Assembly (NCBI GenBank): GCA_964457945.1
Contig: CAYWFX010000005.1
Span: forward strand, 62,001-126,000
Reading direction: 5' to 3'
DNA length: 64,000 nucleotides
Origin: PHAA01 sp964457945
GTDB taxonomy: Bacteria; Bacillota; Syntrophomonadia; Syntrophomonadales; Syntrophomonadaceae
Both the position numbers and the translations under genes were made by a program. The notes beneath the pieces were generated by a model, which was given only the letters and a program-made list of their open reading frames with translations, was not told the DNA's origin and did not search any database. This document shows, in pieces, positions 34,741-42,205 of this stretch (positions are counted from its first letter, which is position 1; each line of letters opens with the position of its first letter).

Positions 34741-35166
34741 ATACTTATAGCAATACTTAGGATATATTTCCTGCATATATTTGCCATTTTAGCAATATGG
34801 TTGGGGATGTACTTTCCGGGTTTGGATATTATTTTATCTATCCTGTACCTAATTCTGTTAAGAGAGGAAGGAAAGCATAGCGCCCAGTTGCTCCGCGATC
34901 ATAAAAAACAGGGCTTAGTTGCAGTTTTATGGCAGTTGCCCGGTTTTTTTTTAGGGGCATCGGTACTGCTGGGATTGGATCGCCTGACTGATTTTGCTTA
35001 TTATTTTATTTTCATATTGGAATTGTGGCAGACTCCCATCCTTCCATTGGTGTCGCTTATACCAGCTTGGACGATTATAGATAAGCCTGTTTATTATTAT
35101 TGCTTGTTCCTGATGGTTCCAGTTCTGTCAATATTATATTACCTGCCTGCTCGTAAAAAAAGTTAA
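34741..35166 (+). CDS. small membrane protein, unknown, with unclear start
   Basis: A hydrophobic protein of 121 aa if begun at TTG 34801, or about 141 aa if translation starts near 34741. It has about four membrane segments and a basic loop (REEGKHSAQLLRDHKKQG). The frame is open and membrane-like from 34726, and AGGGGA at 34728-34733, overlapping the end of the previous gene, sits seven bases before an ATA codon at 34741. No ATG, GTG or TTG lies in that stretch. Either a rare ATA start is used through coupling, or TTG 34801 is used without a clear binding site. Function is not recognised. Confidence 0.55.
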   Translation: MLIAILRIYFLHIFAILAIWLGMYFPGLDIILSILYLILLREEGKHSAQLLRDHKKQGLVAVLWQLPGFFLGASVLLGLDRLTDFAYYFIFILELWQTPILPLVSLIPAWTIIDKPVYYYCLFLMVPVLSILYYLPARKKS

Positions 35167-35350
35167 TCCGTTGGCTACATTGACATCCAAAACCGATTTA
35201 ACGGTATTGATGCAACCTCACCAACGGATCTTTGTAGAAACAGTAACGGTTGTAATTCCGTTTAGGAAATTTTGGGTGCTCAGTTTAAGATTTATCCCGT
35301 TAGGGGACTTAGACTTGAGCACTACGGCTTCCCCGAAATAACCGTTACTG
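35166..35350. repeat. structured intergenic element with nested inverted repeats
   Basis: The 330 bases before the riboswitch hold no convincing gene. They contain a 9-bp inverted repeat, ATCCGTTGG at 35166-35174 with CCAACGGAT at 35221-35229, enclosing a small ACCG-ATTTAA-CGGT hairpin. A perfect 11-bp pair follows, CAGTAACGGTT at 35241-35251 with AACCGTTACTG at 35340-35350. The core AACGG/CCGTT word recurs at least seven times. A 63-aa minus-strand ORF here is probably a by-product. It could be a non-coding RNA or the relic of a palindromic mobile element. Confidence 0.5.
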
Positions 35351-35496
35351 CTTCTGATCATAGCATGTGCAAGTGCAGGCTTTATATACAGGTAAAATAT
35401 GGGCGGCAAAGTGTTGTTTCTTTAAGGTGAAACTTTATAGCCTAAAACATTGACAATATGCATTGTAAATTGAATAATAATGTTAATTTCATAATT

Positions 35497-35662
35497 ATCC
35501 AGGTACCTCCGTAAAATAGGGGGTAAAAGGGAACCGGGTGTAAATCCCGGACGGTCCGGCCACTGTAAGTGGGGAGTAACTCCCAAACGACTCTCGGTTT
35601 TATAAAAGCCTGGGAATGGGAGATCTTATTATGATCCATAAGTCAGGATACCTGCCTGGTCA
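35497..35662 (+). promoter_or_regulatory. cobalamin riboswitch 1, upstream of cobT
   Basis: All core elements of the adenosylcobalamin aptamer are present: GGGAACCGGGTGTAAATCCC, the GGACGGTCCGGCCACTGTAA segment, and the B12 box AGTCAGGATACCTGCC near the 3' end, closed by a CCAGG/CCTGG P1 pairing. A terminator 65 bases downstream gives transcriptional control of the cobT-cobU-cobS-cobC operon, off when cobalamin is plentiful. Confidence 0.93.
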
Positions 35663-35725
35663 ATCACGCCGCCTTCCGTAGAAAGGCCAGGGCTGTATTA
35701 GTGTTTGTTCAAGGTAACGCTTGAG

Positions 35726-35760
35726 AAAACCCGGCTTTTTACGGTAAAGCCGGGTTTTTT
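35726..35760 (+). terminator. riboswitch-linked terminator before cobT
   Basis: AAAACCCGGCTTT at 35726-35738 pairs with AAAGCCGGGTTTT at 35746-35758 around a TTACGGT loop, running into TTTTTT. Its position between the aptamer and cobT makes it the expression platform of riboswitch 1. Confidence 0.9.
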
Positions 35761-35857
35761 AGTGTGCCCGGCATGGCTGCCCACTCTAATTAGATCTCGA
35801 TTACTAAGGGACATTATAAGCGCTGCCATAAAAATCATAATTTGGGGAGGTAATAAA

Positions 35858-36931
35858 GTGAATTTATTAGAGAAAACGTTGGTAAGTATAATGGAGATTG
35901 ATAAGGAAGCAGGGGAGAAGGCCCAGCTGAGATTGGATATGTTGACCAAACCCCAGGGAAGCCTGGGAGCTTTGGAGAGAATAGCAGTTAAACTTGCGCA
36001 AATTCAGGGAAATCCACTTCCCCAATTGGGTGCTAAAGTAGTTATGACCATGGCGGGTGATCATGGCGTGGTGGAAGAAGGGGTTAGTGCCTTCCCCCAG
36101 GAAGTCACACCGCAGATGGTATTAAATTTTTTGAACCAGGGCGCGGCTATTAATGTTCTGGCTAAACACGCTGGGGCACGCGTTGTCATTGCTGATATTG
36201 GAATTGCTGCTGAACCTATTGAACATCCGGATTTAATAAATCGGAGAATCCGCTCGGGCACTCGAAATATGGCAAAAGAAGCGGCGATGACAGAAGAAGA
36301 AGCCATTGCCGCGATAGAAGCAGGTATTGACTTGGTCAATCAAGAAATTGACCGGGGTGCCACCATGATTGCCACCGGGGAAATGGGAATAGGCAACACG
36401 ACTCCCAGTAGTGCTATCCTAGCCTGTTTCAGTGGCAGAGAGATTGAACTGATCACCGGTCGGGGGACTGGAGTCGATGATACGGGCTTGTTTCGCAAAC
36501 AAAATGCTATCAGAAGTGCTCTGGAAATTAATAATCCTGACCCCAATCAGCCGTTGGACGTCTTAAGGAAAGTGGGCGGGCTTGAGATTGCAGCAATTAC
36601 AGGCATCATGCTAGGTGCTGCAGCGCGCAGGGCAGCGGTGGTGGTAGACGGTTTCATATCTTCAGCCGCAGCCCTGGTGGCCTATAAAATGAATCCAAAA
36701 TGCCGAGACTATCTATTTGCATCCCATCTCTCCCAAGAACCCGGACATAGAATCATGCTGGAGGAAATTGGTTTGGAGCCGATGCTCTATTTGGATATGC
36801 GTCTGGGAGAAGGCAGTGGTGCAGTACTGGCCTTCCATCTTCTGGAGGCAGCGGTTAAAATAATAAATGAAATGGCAACTTTTGAAGAAGCTGGTGTAAG
36901 TAATAAGGGCCAATCTAATTCTGGAGGATAA
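35858..36931 (+). CDS. cobT: nicotinate-nucleotide--dimethylbenzimidazole phosphoribosyltransferase
   Basis: A 357-aa enzyme that makes alpha-ribazole phosphate from nicotinate mononucleotide and dimethylbenzimidazole (or a related base) for the lower ligand of cobalamin. LDMLTKPQGSLGALERIAVK, MAGDHGVVEEGVSAFPQEVT, and the C-terminal MRLGEGSGAVLAFHLL with the catalytic Glu are diagnostic. I place the start at GTG 35858, seven bases after GGGGAGG. The open frame further upstream reads through the terminator hairpin and is not coding. It is the first gene of riboswitch-1 operon and lies two bases before cobU. Confidence 0.95.
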   Translation: MNLLEKTLVSIMEIDKEAGEKAQLRLDMLTKPQGSLGALERIAVKLAQIQGNPLPQLGAKVVMTMAGDHGVVEEGVSAFPQEVTPQMVLNFLNQGAAINVLAKHAGARVVIADIGIAAEPIEHPDLINRRIRSGTRNMAKEAAMTEEEAIAAIEAGIDLVNQEIDRGATMIATGEMGIGNTTPSSAILACFSGREIELITGRGTGVDDTGLFRKQNAIRSALEINNPDPNQPLDVLRKVGGLEIAAITGIMLGAAARRAAVVVDGFISSAAALVAYKMNPKCRDYLFASHLSQEPGHRIMLEEIGLEPMLYLDMRLGEGSGAVLAFHLLEAAVKIINEMATFEEAGVSNKGQSNSGG

Positions 36932-36933
36932 AT

Positions 36934-37497
36934 ATGAGCGAGATCATCATGGTGGTTGGCGGGAGCAGCAGCGGAAAAAGCGTTTTTGCCGAGCAACTGG
37001 CCAGTGAACTGTCTGAAGACCAGAAAATCCCGGTGAAATATCTGGCCACCGGGACGATTTGGGATGAGGAGTTCGCCAGGCGAGTGGAGAGACACTATAA
37101 TAGGCGGCCTGATTCATGGAAAACCATCGAAGAACCCTGCGATTTGGATCTTGTTATGCAAAGCCAGGAGGTTGAGGGTGAGGCCGTATTCTTAGTGGAT
37201 GGCATCGGAACATGGGTTAGCAATCTTATGTATAAAAACAATCACCAGCCCTTTGGTTGGGATGAGGTGAAGGAACTGAGTTTTACCGAACAGGTGGAAC
37301 GCTTCATACAATCTCTGGATAGTATCAAAGGAATCCTCATTCTGGTAGCCGATGAAGTGGGGATGGATGTTGTTCCTGCTAGCCAGGAAGGCAGGATATT
37401 CCGCGATTTAAACGGGCAAACAAACCAGGCATTGGCAAAAAAATCAAACCGGGTTTATTTGCTTAGCTGCGGCATTCCGATTCAGATTAAAGGTTAA
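36934..37497 (+). CDS. cobU: adenosylcobinamide kinase / adenosylcobinamide-phosphate guanylyltransferase
   Basis: A 187-aa bifunctional enzyme that phosphorylates adenosylcobinamide and adds GMP to form GDP-cobinamide. The P-loop VVGGSSSGKSVFAEQLA is at the N-terminus, followed by the family block RVERHYNRRPDSWKTIEEP with the guanylylated His, and LVDGIGTWVSNLMY. It sits between cobT and cobS with good GGAGG spacing, matching its place between the two in nucleotide-loop assembly. Confidence 0.94.
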   Translation: MSEIIMVVGGSSSGKSVFAEQLASELSEDQKIPVKYLATGTIWDEEFARRVERHYNRRPDSWKTIEEPCDLDLVMQSQEVEGEAVFLVDGIGTWVSNLMYKNNHQPFGWDEVKELSFTEQVERFIQSLDSIKGILILVADEVGMDVVPASQEGRIFRDLNGQTNQALAKKSNRVYLLSCGIPIQIKG

Positions 37498-37510
37498 AAG
37501 GGAGACTTGA

Positions 37511-38263
37511 ATGCGTAATTTTTTACTGGCAATGAGCTTTTTAACCATTATTCCTACTTATGGACAGCGTCTTGCGTCAGAGAAAGAAATGGCTTTTTCG
37601 CTCTATTTCTATCCCTTGGTTGGTTTTCTTATCGGGGGCCTTCTGGCAGCAGTTGCTTATCTAGCTCATTGGCTATCCATGGGACTGGCAGGAGATGCCC
37701 TGATATTGGTCTTATGGATACTGATCACTGGCGCCATGCACATGGATGGTTTGATGGATTCTGCTGATGGCTTGTTTAGCGGCAGGGACCGCGAGAGAAA
37801 GCTAGAGATAATGCGAGATAGCAGGGTCGGGGCGATGGGTGTTGTCAGCATGGCTGCGGTTCTTCTATTAAAAATTAGTTTTATGAACCAACTGCCTCTG
37901 GAGCAAAAGCTATTGGCCCTGTTTATCGCCCCGGCACTGGGACGTTGGGCGATGGTCTATGCGATTAGCTTTTTTCCTTATGCCCGTTCCGGACCGGGTC
38001 TGGGTAATTCCTTTGGTACGAAAAAGGGAAAAGAAAAAGTGGCAGGTGCAGCTATCCTGCTCCTCCTAGGCGCGCTTGGTGCAGGGGGATGGAAGGTGCT
38101 GCTGCCGCTGATCATATCAGTTGGCGTCATGATCATAATCGCACGCTGGATGTCGGGAATTCTGGGGGGACTGACCGGGGACAACTATGGTGCATTATGT
38201 GAAAGCACGGAAACAGTTTGGCTTATGGTTATGGTCATTATGATGTCCTGGCCTATGGTTTGA
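37511..38263 (+). CDS. cobS: adenosylcobinamide-GDP ribazoletransferase (cobalamin synthase)
   Basis: A 250-aa polytopic membrane enzyme that joins GDP-cobinamide and alpha-ribazole (phosphate). The acidic catalytic block GAMHMDGLMDSADGLFSGRD, then EIMRDSRVGAMGV, is intact, and the C-terminal GGLTGDNYGALCESTE segment is typical. About six hydrophobic helices are visible. ATG follows GGGAG. It completes the lower-ligand trio cobT-cobU-cobS. Confidence 0.94.
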   Translation: MRNFLLAMSFLTIIPTYGQRLASEKEMAFSLYFYPLVGFLIGGLLAAVAYLAHWLSMGLAGDALILVLWILITGAMHMDGLMDSADGLFSGRDRERKLEIMRDSRVGAMGVVSMAAVLLLKISFMNQLPLEQKLLALFIAPALGRWAMVYAISFFPYARSGPGLGNSFGTKKGKEKVAGAAILLLLGALGAGGWKVLLPLIISVGVMIIIARWMSGILGGLTGDNYGALCESTETVWLMVMVIMMSWPMV

Positions 38264-38290
38264 CCACAGATTGCTGAGGGGGGATAAGTA

Positions 38291-38887
38291 ATGCGCATCA
38301 TCATACTGAGGCATGGACAAACCGAATGGAATGCCCTGCAAAGATACCAGGGACAAACTGATATTCCGCTTAATGATACCGGTAGAGAACAGGCCTATCA
38401 GGTGGTCCGGCTATTAAAAGAACAGGAAGCTGTACAGGCTATTTACTGCAGTGATTTATCGCGAGCCAGTGAGACGGCTCAGATTATCGGTGACTCATTG
38501 GGGATTAACCCAATCTCTGATGCCCGCTTGCGAGAGTTGTCTTTTGGCGTCTGGGAGGGTTTGACGTTTACAGAGGTCTATGGAGAATATCGACAGGAAT
38601 TTGACGATTGGTTTCAGGATACGCAGACTTATACGGTGCCGGGAGGAGAATCGCTTCAGTGTTTAATGGTCAGGGTTTTGGAGGTCATTTCTGAAATCGA
38701 GCAAACAGGCTATCAAAGCGTTTTGGTAGTCACTCACGGTGGCGTTATGAAAGCAGTTTTGGGCTATGCTGACGAAGAGACAGATCTGTGGGCAGATGCC
38801 ATTGCCAACGCTGCTATGATAACGATGGAACTTACGGTAGAGACCAGGCTAGGAATCAAAGTAACGCGTTTGCAGTTGTGCCAATAA
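38291..38887 (+). CDS. cobC: alpha-ribazole phosphatase (histidine phosphatase family)
   Basis: A 198-aa histidine phosphatase. LRHGQTEWNALQRYQGQTDI at the N-terminus has the nucleophile His8 in RHG, the second Arg follows in SDLSRASETA, and THGGVMKAVLGY carries the second catalytic His. In this operon it should dephosphorylate alpha-ribazole-5'-phosphate or adenosylcobalamin phosphate. Its last 39 bases overlap the end of the convergent cbiO gene. No terminator separates the two transcripts. Confidence 0.85.
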   Translation: MRIIILRHGQTEWNALQRYQGQTDIPLNDTGREQAYQVVRLLKEQEAVQAIYCSDLSRASETAQIIGDSLGINPISDARLRELSFGVWEGLTFTEVYGEYRQEFDDWFQDTQTYTVPGGESLQCLMVRVLEVISEIEQTGYQSVLVVTHGGVMKAVLGYADEETDLWADAIANAAMITMELTVETRLGIKVTRLQLCQ

Positions 38888-39697
38888 GGCCTGTCTATTT
38901 CGAGGAGCTGGTAAATGTTGAAGTACAGGACATTGATCTAGAAAATGCTGCCATATTTCTAAGATCCAGGGTCTCTTTAGTCCGGCGTCATCTAGTATAG
39001 GTTGATTAGCCAAGACAATTTCCGGTTTACCCTCTTGGGTAACCTGGCCCTGATTCATAATATAAATGTCATCTGCCCATGCATAAGCCAGGTCCACATC
39101 ATGGGTGGAGATAATGATGCTGGTTCCCTTATGGTAGAGTAAATCCAGGGCTTGCATGAACACTTCAGCATTGGCCGGGTCCAAACCAGCCGTAGGCTCA
39201 TCACAGATCAAAATTTCCGGTTCCATGACCAGTACGCCCGCCAGTGCTACCATTTTTTTTTGCCCTACACTTAAGAAGTGGGTGGGCTTGGTGAACAGAT
39301 CAGTGATACCCAGTTGCTGACCCACCTGTTCAATTCTCAATTGCGCTTCCTTATTAGAAAAACCCAAATTCATTAAACCAAAAGAAATATCCTGGCGGAC
39401 ACTGGCAGAAAAAAGCTGGTTATCTGGATTTTGGAAGACAATACCTACATTTCTTCTTAACGTTTTTAAATATGAATTTGTGTATTGGAAATCCTTGCCC
39501 GCATATTGTATTTTACCCGAGCCGGGTTTCAAAAGACCATTAAAATGGAGAAACAGGGTAGACTTGCCAGCTCCGTTAGAGCCCAAAATAGCAGATCTGC
39601 CATTCCGCTTGATCTTCATATTTACACCCTGTAATGCCTTCGTTCCATTAGCATATTGGTAACACAGGTTTTCAGCTTCCAGAATATAAGGGTTCAT
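38849..39697 (-). CDS. cbiO: cobalt ECF transporter ATP-binding protein CbiO
   Basis: A 282-aa ABC ATPase that powers cobalt uptake with CbiM, CbiN and CbiQ. Walker A is ILGSNGAGKSTLFLHFNG, the Q-loop lies in GIVFQNPDNQLFS, the signature is LSVGQKKMVALAGVL, Walker B is ILICDEPTAGLDP, and the switch His is in IISTHDVDLA. The start is the ATG at 39697, downstream of AGGAGG; the frame runs 45 bases further up without a binding site. It is the last gene of the cbiMNQO operon, and its 3' end overlaps convergent cobC by 39 bases. Confidence 0.93.
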   Translation of the reverse strand: MNPYILEAENLCYQYANGTKALQGVNMKIKRNGRSAILGSNGAGKSTLFLHFNGLLKPGSGKIQYAGKDFQYTNSYLKTLRRNVGIVFQNPDNQLFSASVRQDISFGLMNLGFSNKEAQLRIEQVGQQLGITDLFTKPTHFLSVGQKKMVALAGVLVMEPEILICDEPTAGLDPANAEVFMQALDLLYHKGTSIIISTHDVDLAYAWADDIYIMNQGQVTQEGKPEIVLANQPILDDAGLKRPWILEIWQHFLDQCPVLQHLPAPRNRQALLAQLQTRYFDS

Positions 39698-39698
39698 T

Positions 39699-40472
39699 TT
39701 AAAAACCTCCTGAAAAATAGAGTAGGAATAATATACTATCAAAGCCTAAGATCGCCGTAAGGTTCATGATCTTGAATTCATAAACATCATCAATAACCCT
39801 AAATTGCCCCGTAAAACAACGTGACACCAGGCAATCATAGGATTCATTACTGGCCTTTAATCCTTTAATAAAAAGGTTTGCACATAGTAATGAAAGCGAT
39901 TTAATATGACCCATAAAGCCCTGATATCCGCATCGAGAAAGCTGAGCAATATAAATGTGGTTGGCTTTTTCTAAAAAGATAAAAATGTTAGAATAGATAA
40001 GAACCATAAGATCAATTGCGATGCTGGGAATCTTTATTTTACGGCAAAGGTACATGATCTGAACCATAGGTGTAGTCAAAGCTAAAAAATTAAGACAGCT
40101 TATGGCTGCCAGGGATTTGGCAAAAAGGGTAAAGGTATGGGTTAGCGAACTTTTACTGGCACTAATCCAAAGCGGGCCGCAGGCCAACCGGTAAACAAAG
40201 TCTACCGGTTGATATCCCACGTTAACCGCAATGCTTAAACAACTCAGAAGGATAAAACCCAGTGGAATAGCCAGTATTTTAAGATAAAGTTTTGATTTGA
40301 TTCGGGCCTTGCCCACAATCATATAGGACATACTCACGAATACCACCCCAGATATGAAGAAGGAATCCAAAACGAGCACGATTAGAATCGAACTAATCGC
40401 CAGGGCAGCCTTTTCGCAGGGATGCATATCTCGGAGTGCAGAGCAGTATGCGATTTGATCAATTCCCGTCAC
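39699..40472 (-). CDS. cbiQ: cobalt ECF transporter T component CbiQ
   Basis: A 257-aa membrane protein that couples the ATPase to the substrate-binding subunits. It begins TGIDQIAYCSALRDMHPCEK, matching the usual CbiQ start, has four to five hydrophobic helices, and carries a coupling-helix region (KASNESYDCLVSRCF) that is a variant of the A-R-G motifs. GTG at 40472, six bases after AGG, is the likely start; the frame upstream runs antisense-like through cbiN and is not coding. It overlaps the end of cbiN by 14 bases and precedes cbiO by one base. Confidence 0.88.
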   Translation of the reverse strand: MTGIDQIAYCSALRDMHPCEKAALAISSILIVLVLDSFFISGVVFVSMSYMIVGKARIKSKLYLKILAIPLGFILLSCLSIAVNVGYQPVDFVYRLACGPLWISASKSSLTHTFTLFAKSLAAISCLNFLALTTPMVQIMYLCRKIKIPSIAIDLMVLIYSNIFIFLEKANHIYIAQLSRCGYQGFMGHIKSLSLLCANLFIKGLKASNESYDCLVSRCFTGQFRVIDDVYEFKIMNLTAILGFDSILFLLYFSGGF

Positions 40473-40764
40473 CTTGGACCTCACATGTTTTCTTTTTTTG
40501 TCCGAATCTATATCCGAAATAGAAGCAGATAAAACCGGTTCCAATTGAAGCCTGAAGCGCAAACAACAAACTTTCAACCTCGCCGCTGGGGGGCTCCCAG
40601 ATAGGGCTAAACCAAGGGCGATAAGCGGGGTCAACCTCAGTAATAACCGCCTGGGCCTGGTCGTCGGCACCTGCAAAATCAGACCCTTTATTAACGAATA
40701 TGGCAAAGGTCAGTAAAGCGATTACTGCGATAATTAGCAGTAAATTTTTAGTTTTTTCTCTCAT
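40459..40764 (-). CDS. cbiN: cobalt ECF transporter small subunit CbiN
   Basis: A 101-aa protein with two membrane helices (about 7-25 and 67-85) and a short exported loop, DFAGADDQAQAVITEVDPAY then RPWFSPIWEPPSGEVESLLF, which matches CbiN (the GSDxxA, P.Y.PWF..P.WEPPSGEIESLLFALQA pattern). It assists CbiM in cobalt capture. ATG at 40764 follows GGGAGGAG. It is second in the cbiMNQO operon. Confidence 0.95.
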   Translation of the reverse strand: MREKTKNLLLIIAVIALLTFAIFVNKGSDFAGADDQAQAVITEVDPAYRPWFSPIWEPPSGEVESLLFALQASIGTGFICFYFGYRFGQKKKTCEVQGDGN

Positions 40765-40793
40765 GAGCAGCTCCTCCCAACTGTAATTGATTC

Positions 40794-41498
40794 CTATATA
40801 AGGTTCGGATTTCTTTTCAGCAGCATCAGGCTGTCAATTTCATCACGGCTGTAACTGATAAGGAGATTCATAATAAAAACAGTCAACAAGCCTTCCGCTA
40901 TCGCAATGGGGATTTGGGTTACTGCAAAGATGGCCATGAATTTGGTGAAAGACGCATACACTCCGCCTGCTTCTGCTGGATGGGCGAGTGCCAACTGCAA
41001 GGAGGTTAGGATGTAGGTAGCCATATCTCCCAGGCTTGCTGCGATAAATACGGATATACTCCGATTTATGCCTAATTTTTTTAAGCCTGCATAGATTCCA
41101 TAGGAAACAAAAGGTCCCACTATTCCCATAGAAGCCACATTAGCTCCCAGCGTAGTGAGTCCTCCATGAGCCAGGAGGATGGCTTGAAAAAGTAAAACAA
41201 TACAAGCCAGCAAAACCATAACCGCAGGACCAAATAGAATTGCTCCCAGACCCATTCCGGTGGGGTGCGAGCAACTTCCAGAGACAGACGGCATTTTTAG
41301 AGAAGAAAGCACAAAGGTAAAGGCACCGGCAAAGGCCAGTAAGGATAACAGCCTGGCATCCTCCTGCACCAGTTTATTGATTGCACCAATACTTAATATC
41401 ACAAAAGGCAAGGCGGCAATAAACCAGAATAAGGCCCAATTTACCGGCAAAAATCCTTCGGCGATATGCATGCCGAAGATAACACTAATAAAACTCAC
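40794..41498 (-). CDS. cbiM: cobalt ECF transporter S component CbiM
   Basis: A 234-aa integral membrane protein that binds Co2+ in a pocket formed by its N-terminus. MHIAEGFLPVNWALFW contains the essential metal-ligand His in the MHI motif, and PSVSGSCSHPTGMGLGA is the second conserved block. I choose the GTG at 41498, seven bases after GGGAGG, rather than the ATG 15 bases upstream that overlaps this site. If so, an additional stretch SFISVIFG precedes the MHI motif, as in members whose N-terminus is processed. First gene of the riboswitch-2 operon. Confidence 0.94.
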   Translation of the reverse strand: MSFISVIFGMHIAEGFLPVNWALFWFIAALPFVILSIGAINKLVQEDARLLSLLAFAGAFTFVLSSLKMPSVSGSCSHPTGMGLGAILFGPAVMVLLACIVLLFQAILLAHGGLTTLGANVASMGIVGPFVSYGIYAGLKKLGINRSISVFIAASLGDMATYILTSLQLALAHPAEAGGVYASFTKFMAIFAVTQIPIAIAEGLLTVFIMNLLISYSRDEIDSLMLLKRNPNLI

Positions 41499-41550
41499 AA
41501 TTATTCCTCCCATTTAAAAATGTTCATATAAATTCTATTTTTCTTTTAAC

Positions 41551-41581
41551 AAAAATACCCTCAATCATCGAAGATTGAGGG
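41551..41581 (-). terminator. riboswitch-linked terminator before cbiM
   Basis: On the minus strand CCCTCAATC (41581-41573) pairs with GATTGAGGG (41566-41558) around TTCGAT, followed by TATTTTT. It lies between riboswitch 2 and cbiM and serves as its expression platform. Confidence 0.88.
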
Positions 41582-41647
41582 CGTTTATTGGCCTAAGAAA
41601 AACAATTTCGCCACCTCCCTCTGCATCGGAGTTCTCTGGTGTACCTT

Positions 41648-41822
41648 CATTATGGCAGGTATCCTGACTCCAGTTCATCGGTTCTCTGCGTCTTCCCATA
41701 CTTTTATGTACAGTGACATCGTTTGCAGAGACCTCCCTGTTACAGTGGCGGCACCGTGTTGGATTTTCACCAACTTCCCTATTCTCCCCACATGAGTGGG
41801 GCACCATAATGGCATATATTTA
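41648..41822 (-). promoter_or_regulatory. cobalamin riboswitch 2, upstream of cbiMNQO
   Basis: The minus strand shows the aptamer core: AATAGGGAAGTTGGTGAAAA, then ATCCAACACGGTGCCGCCAC and TGTAA, and the B12 box GAGTCAGGATACCTGCC, closed by a CATTATGG/CCATAATG P1 stem. It represses cobalt import when cobalamin is present. It is divergent from riboswitch 3, with about 110 bases between them that must hold both promoters. Confidence 0.93.
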
Positions 41823-41930
41823 ATTAATTGCTATTATGAGACAAACACCTTAACCCGTCAAGTTTGATTTGCTTATCGATCATATTTCACCTAAAATAGA
41901 AATAAGAAAATGTCAAACAATTTGATATCA

Positions 41931-42101
41931 ATCTTCAGGTGCCCCTGTTAACACTGGGGGAGAATAGGAAACCGGGTGTAAATCCTGGACGGGCGCGCCA
42001 CTGTAAGCGGAGAGACGCATTCAAAGACGACCACTATGCTTATCAGCATGGGAAGGTGGAATGGGTTGATGAAACGCGAGTCAGGAGACCTGCCTGAAGA
42101 T
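41931..42101 (+). promoter_or_regulatory. cobalamin riboswitch 3, upstream of cbiA operon
   Basis: Core elements GGAAACCGGGTGTAAATCC, GGACGGGCGCGCCACTGTAA and the B12 box GAGTCAGGAGACCTGCC are all present, closed by a 9-bp P1, ATCTTCAGG with CCTGAAGAT. It controls the long corrin-ring operon from cbiA to cobD. Confidence 0.94.
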
Positions 42102-42148
42102 TTGAAAAGAGCCTCGCGAATGGGCCTAAATCATGGATTTACAACAGC

Positions 42149-42184
42149 GTCAAACTTTCGTGAGGGGGAGTTTGACTTTTTTTG
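42149..42184 (+). terminator. riboswitch-linked terminator before cbiA
   Basis: GTCAAACT at 42149-42156 pairs with AGTTTGAC at 42169-42176 around a 12-base loop, followed by seven T bases. It lies between riboswitch 3 and cbiA and is the expected off-state terminator. Confidence 0.87.
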
Positions 42185-42205
42185 TGTCTAATTTTGGAGG
42201 TTGCC

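Noticed and set aside
35218..35409. 63-aa minus-strand reading frame
   Set aside because: It coincides with the nested inverted repeats, has no ribosome binding site and no recognisable product.
35705..35857. N-terminal extension of cobT by 51 residues
   Set aside because: It runs through the terminator hairpin of riboswitch 1. A strong ribosome binding site and family alignment favour GTG 35858.
38788..39000. 70-aa plus-strand frame across the cobC/cbiO junction
   Set aside because: It overlaps both genes in another frame and contains no recognisable motif.
40473..40706. 78-residue N-terminal extension of cbiQ
   Set aside because: It is the opposite-frame shadow of cbiN. The CbiQ family start matches GTG 40472.
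41565..41807. 80-aa minus-strand reading frame
   Set aside because: It is the translated sequence of cobalamin riboswitch 2 and its terminator.
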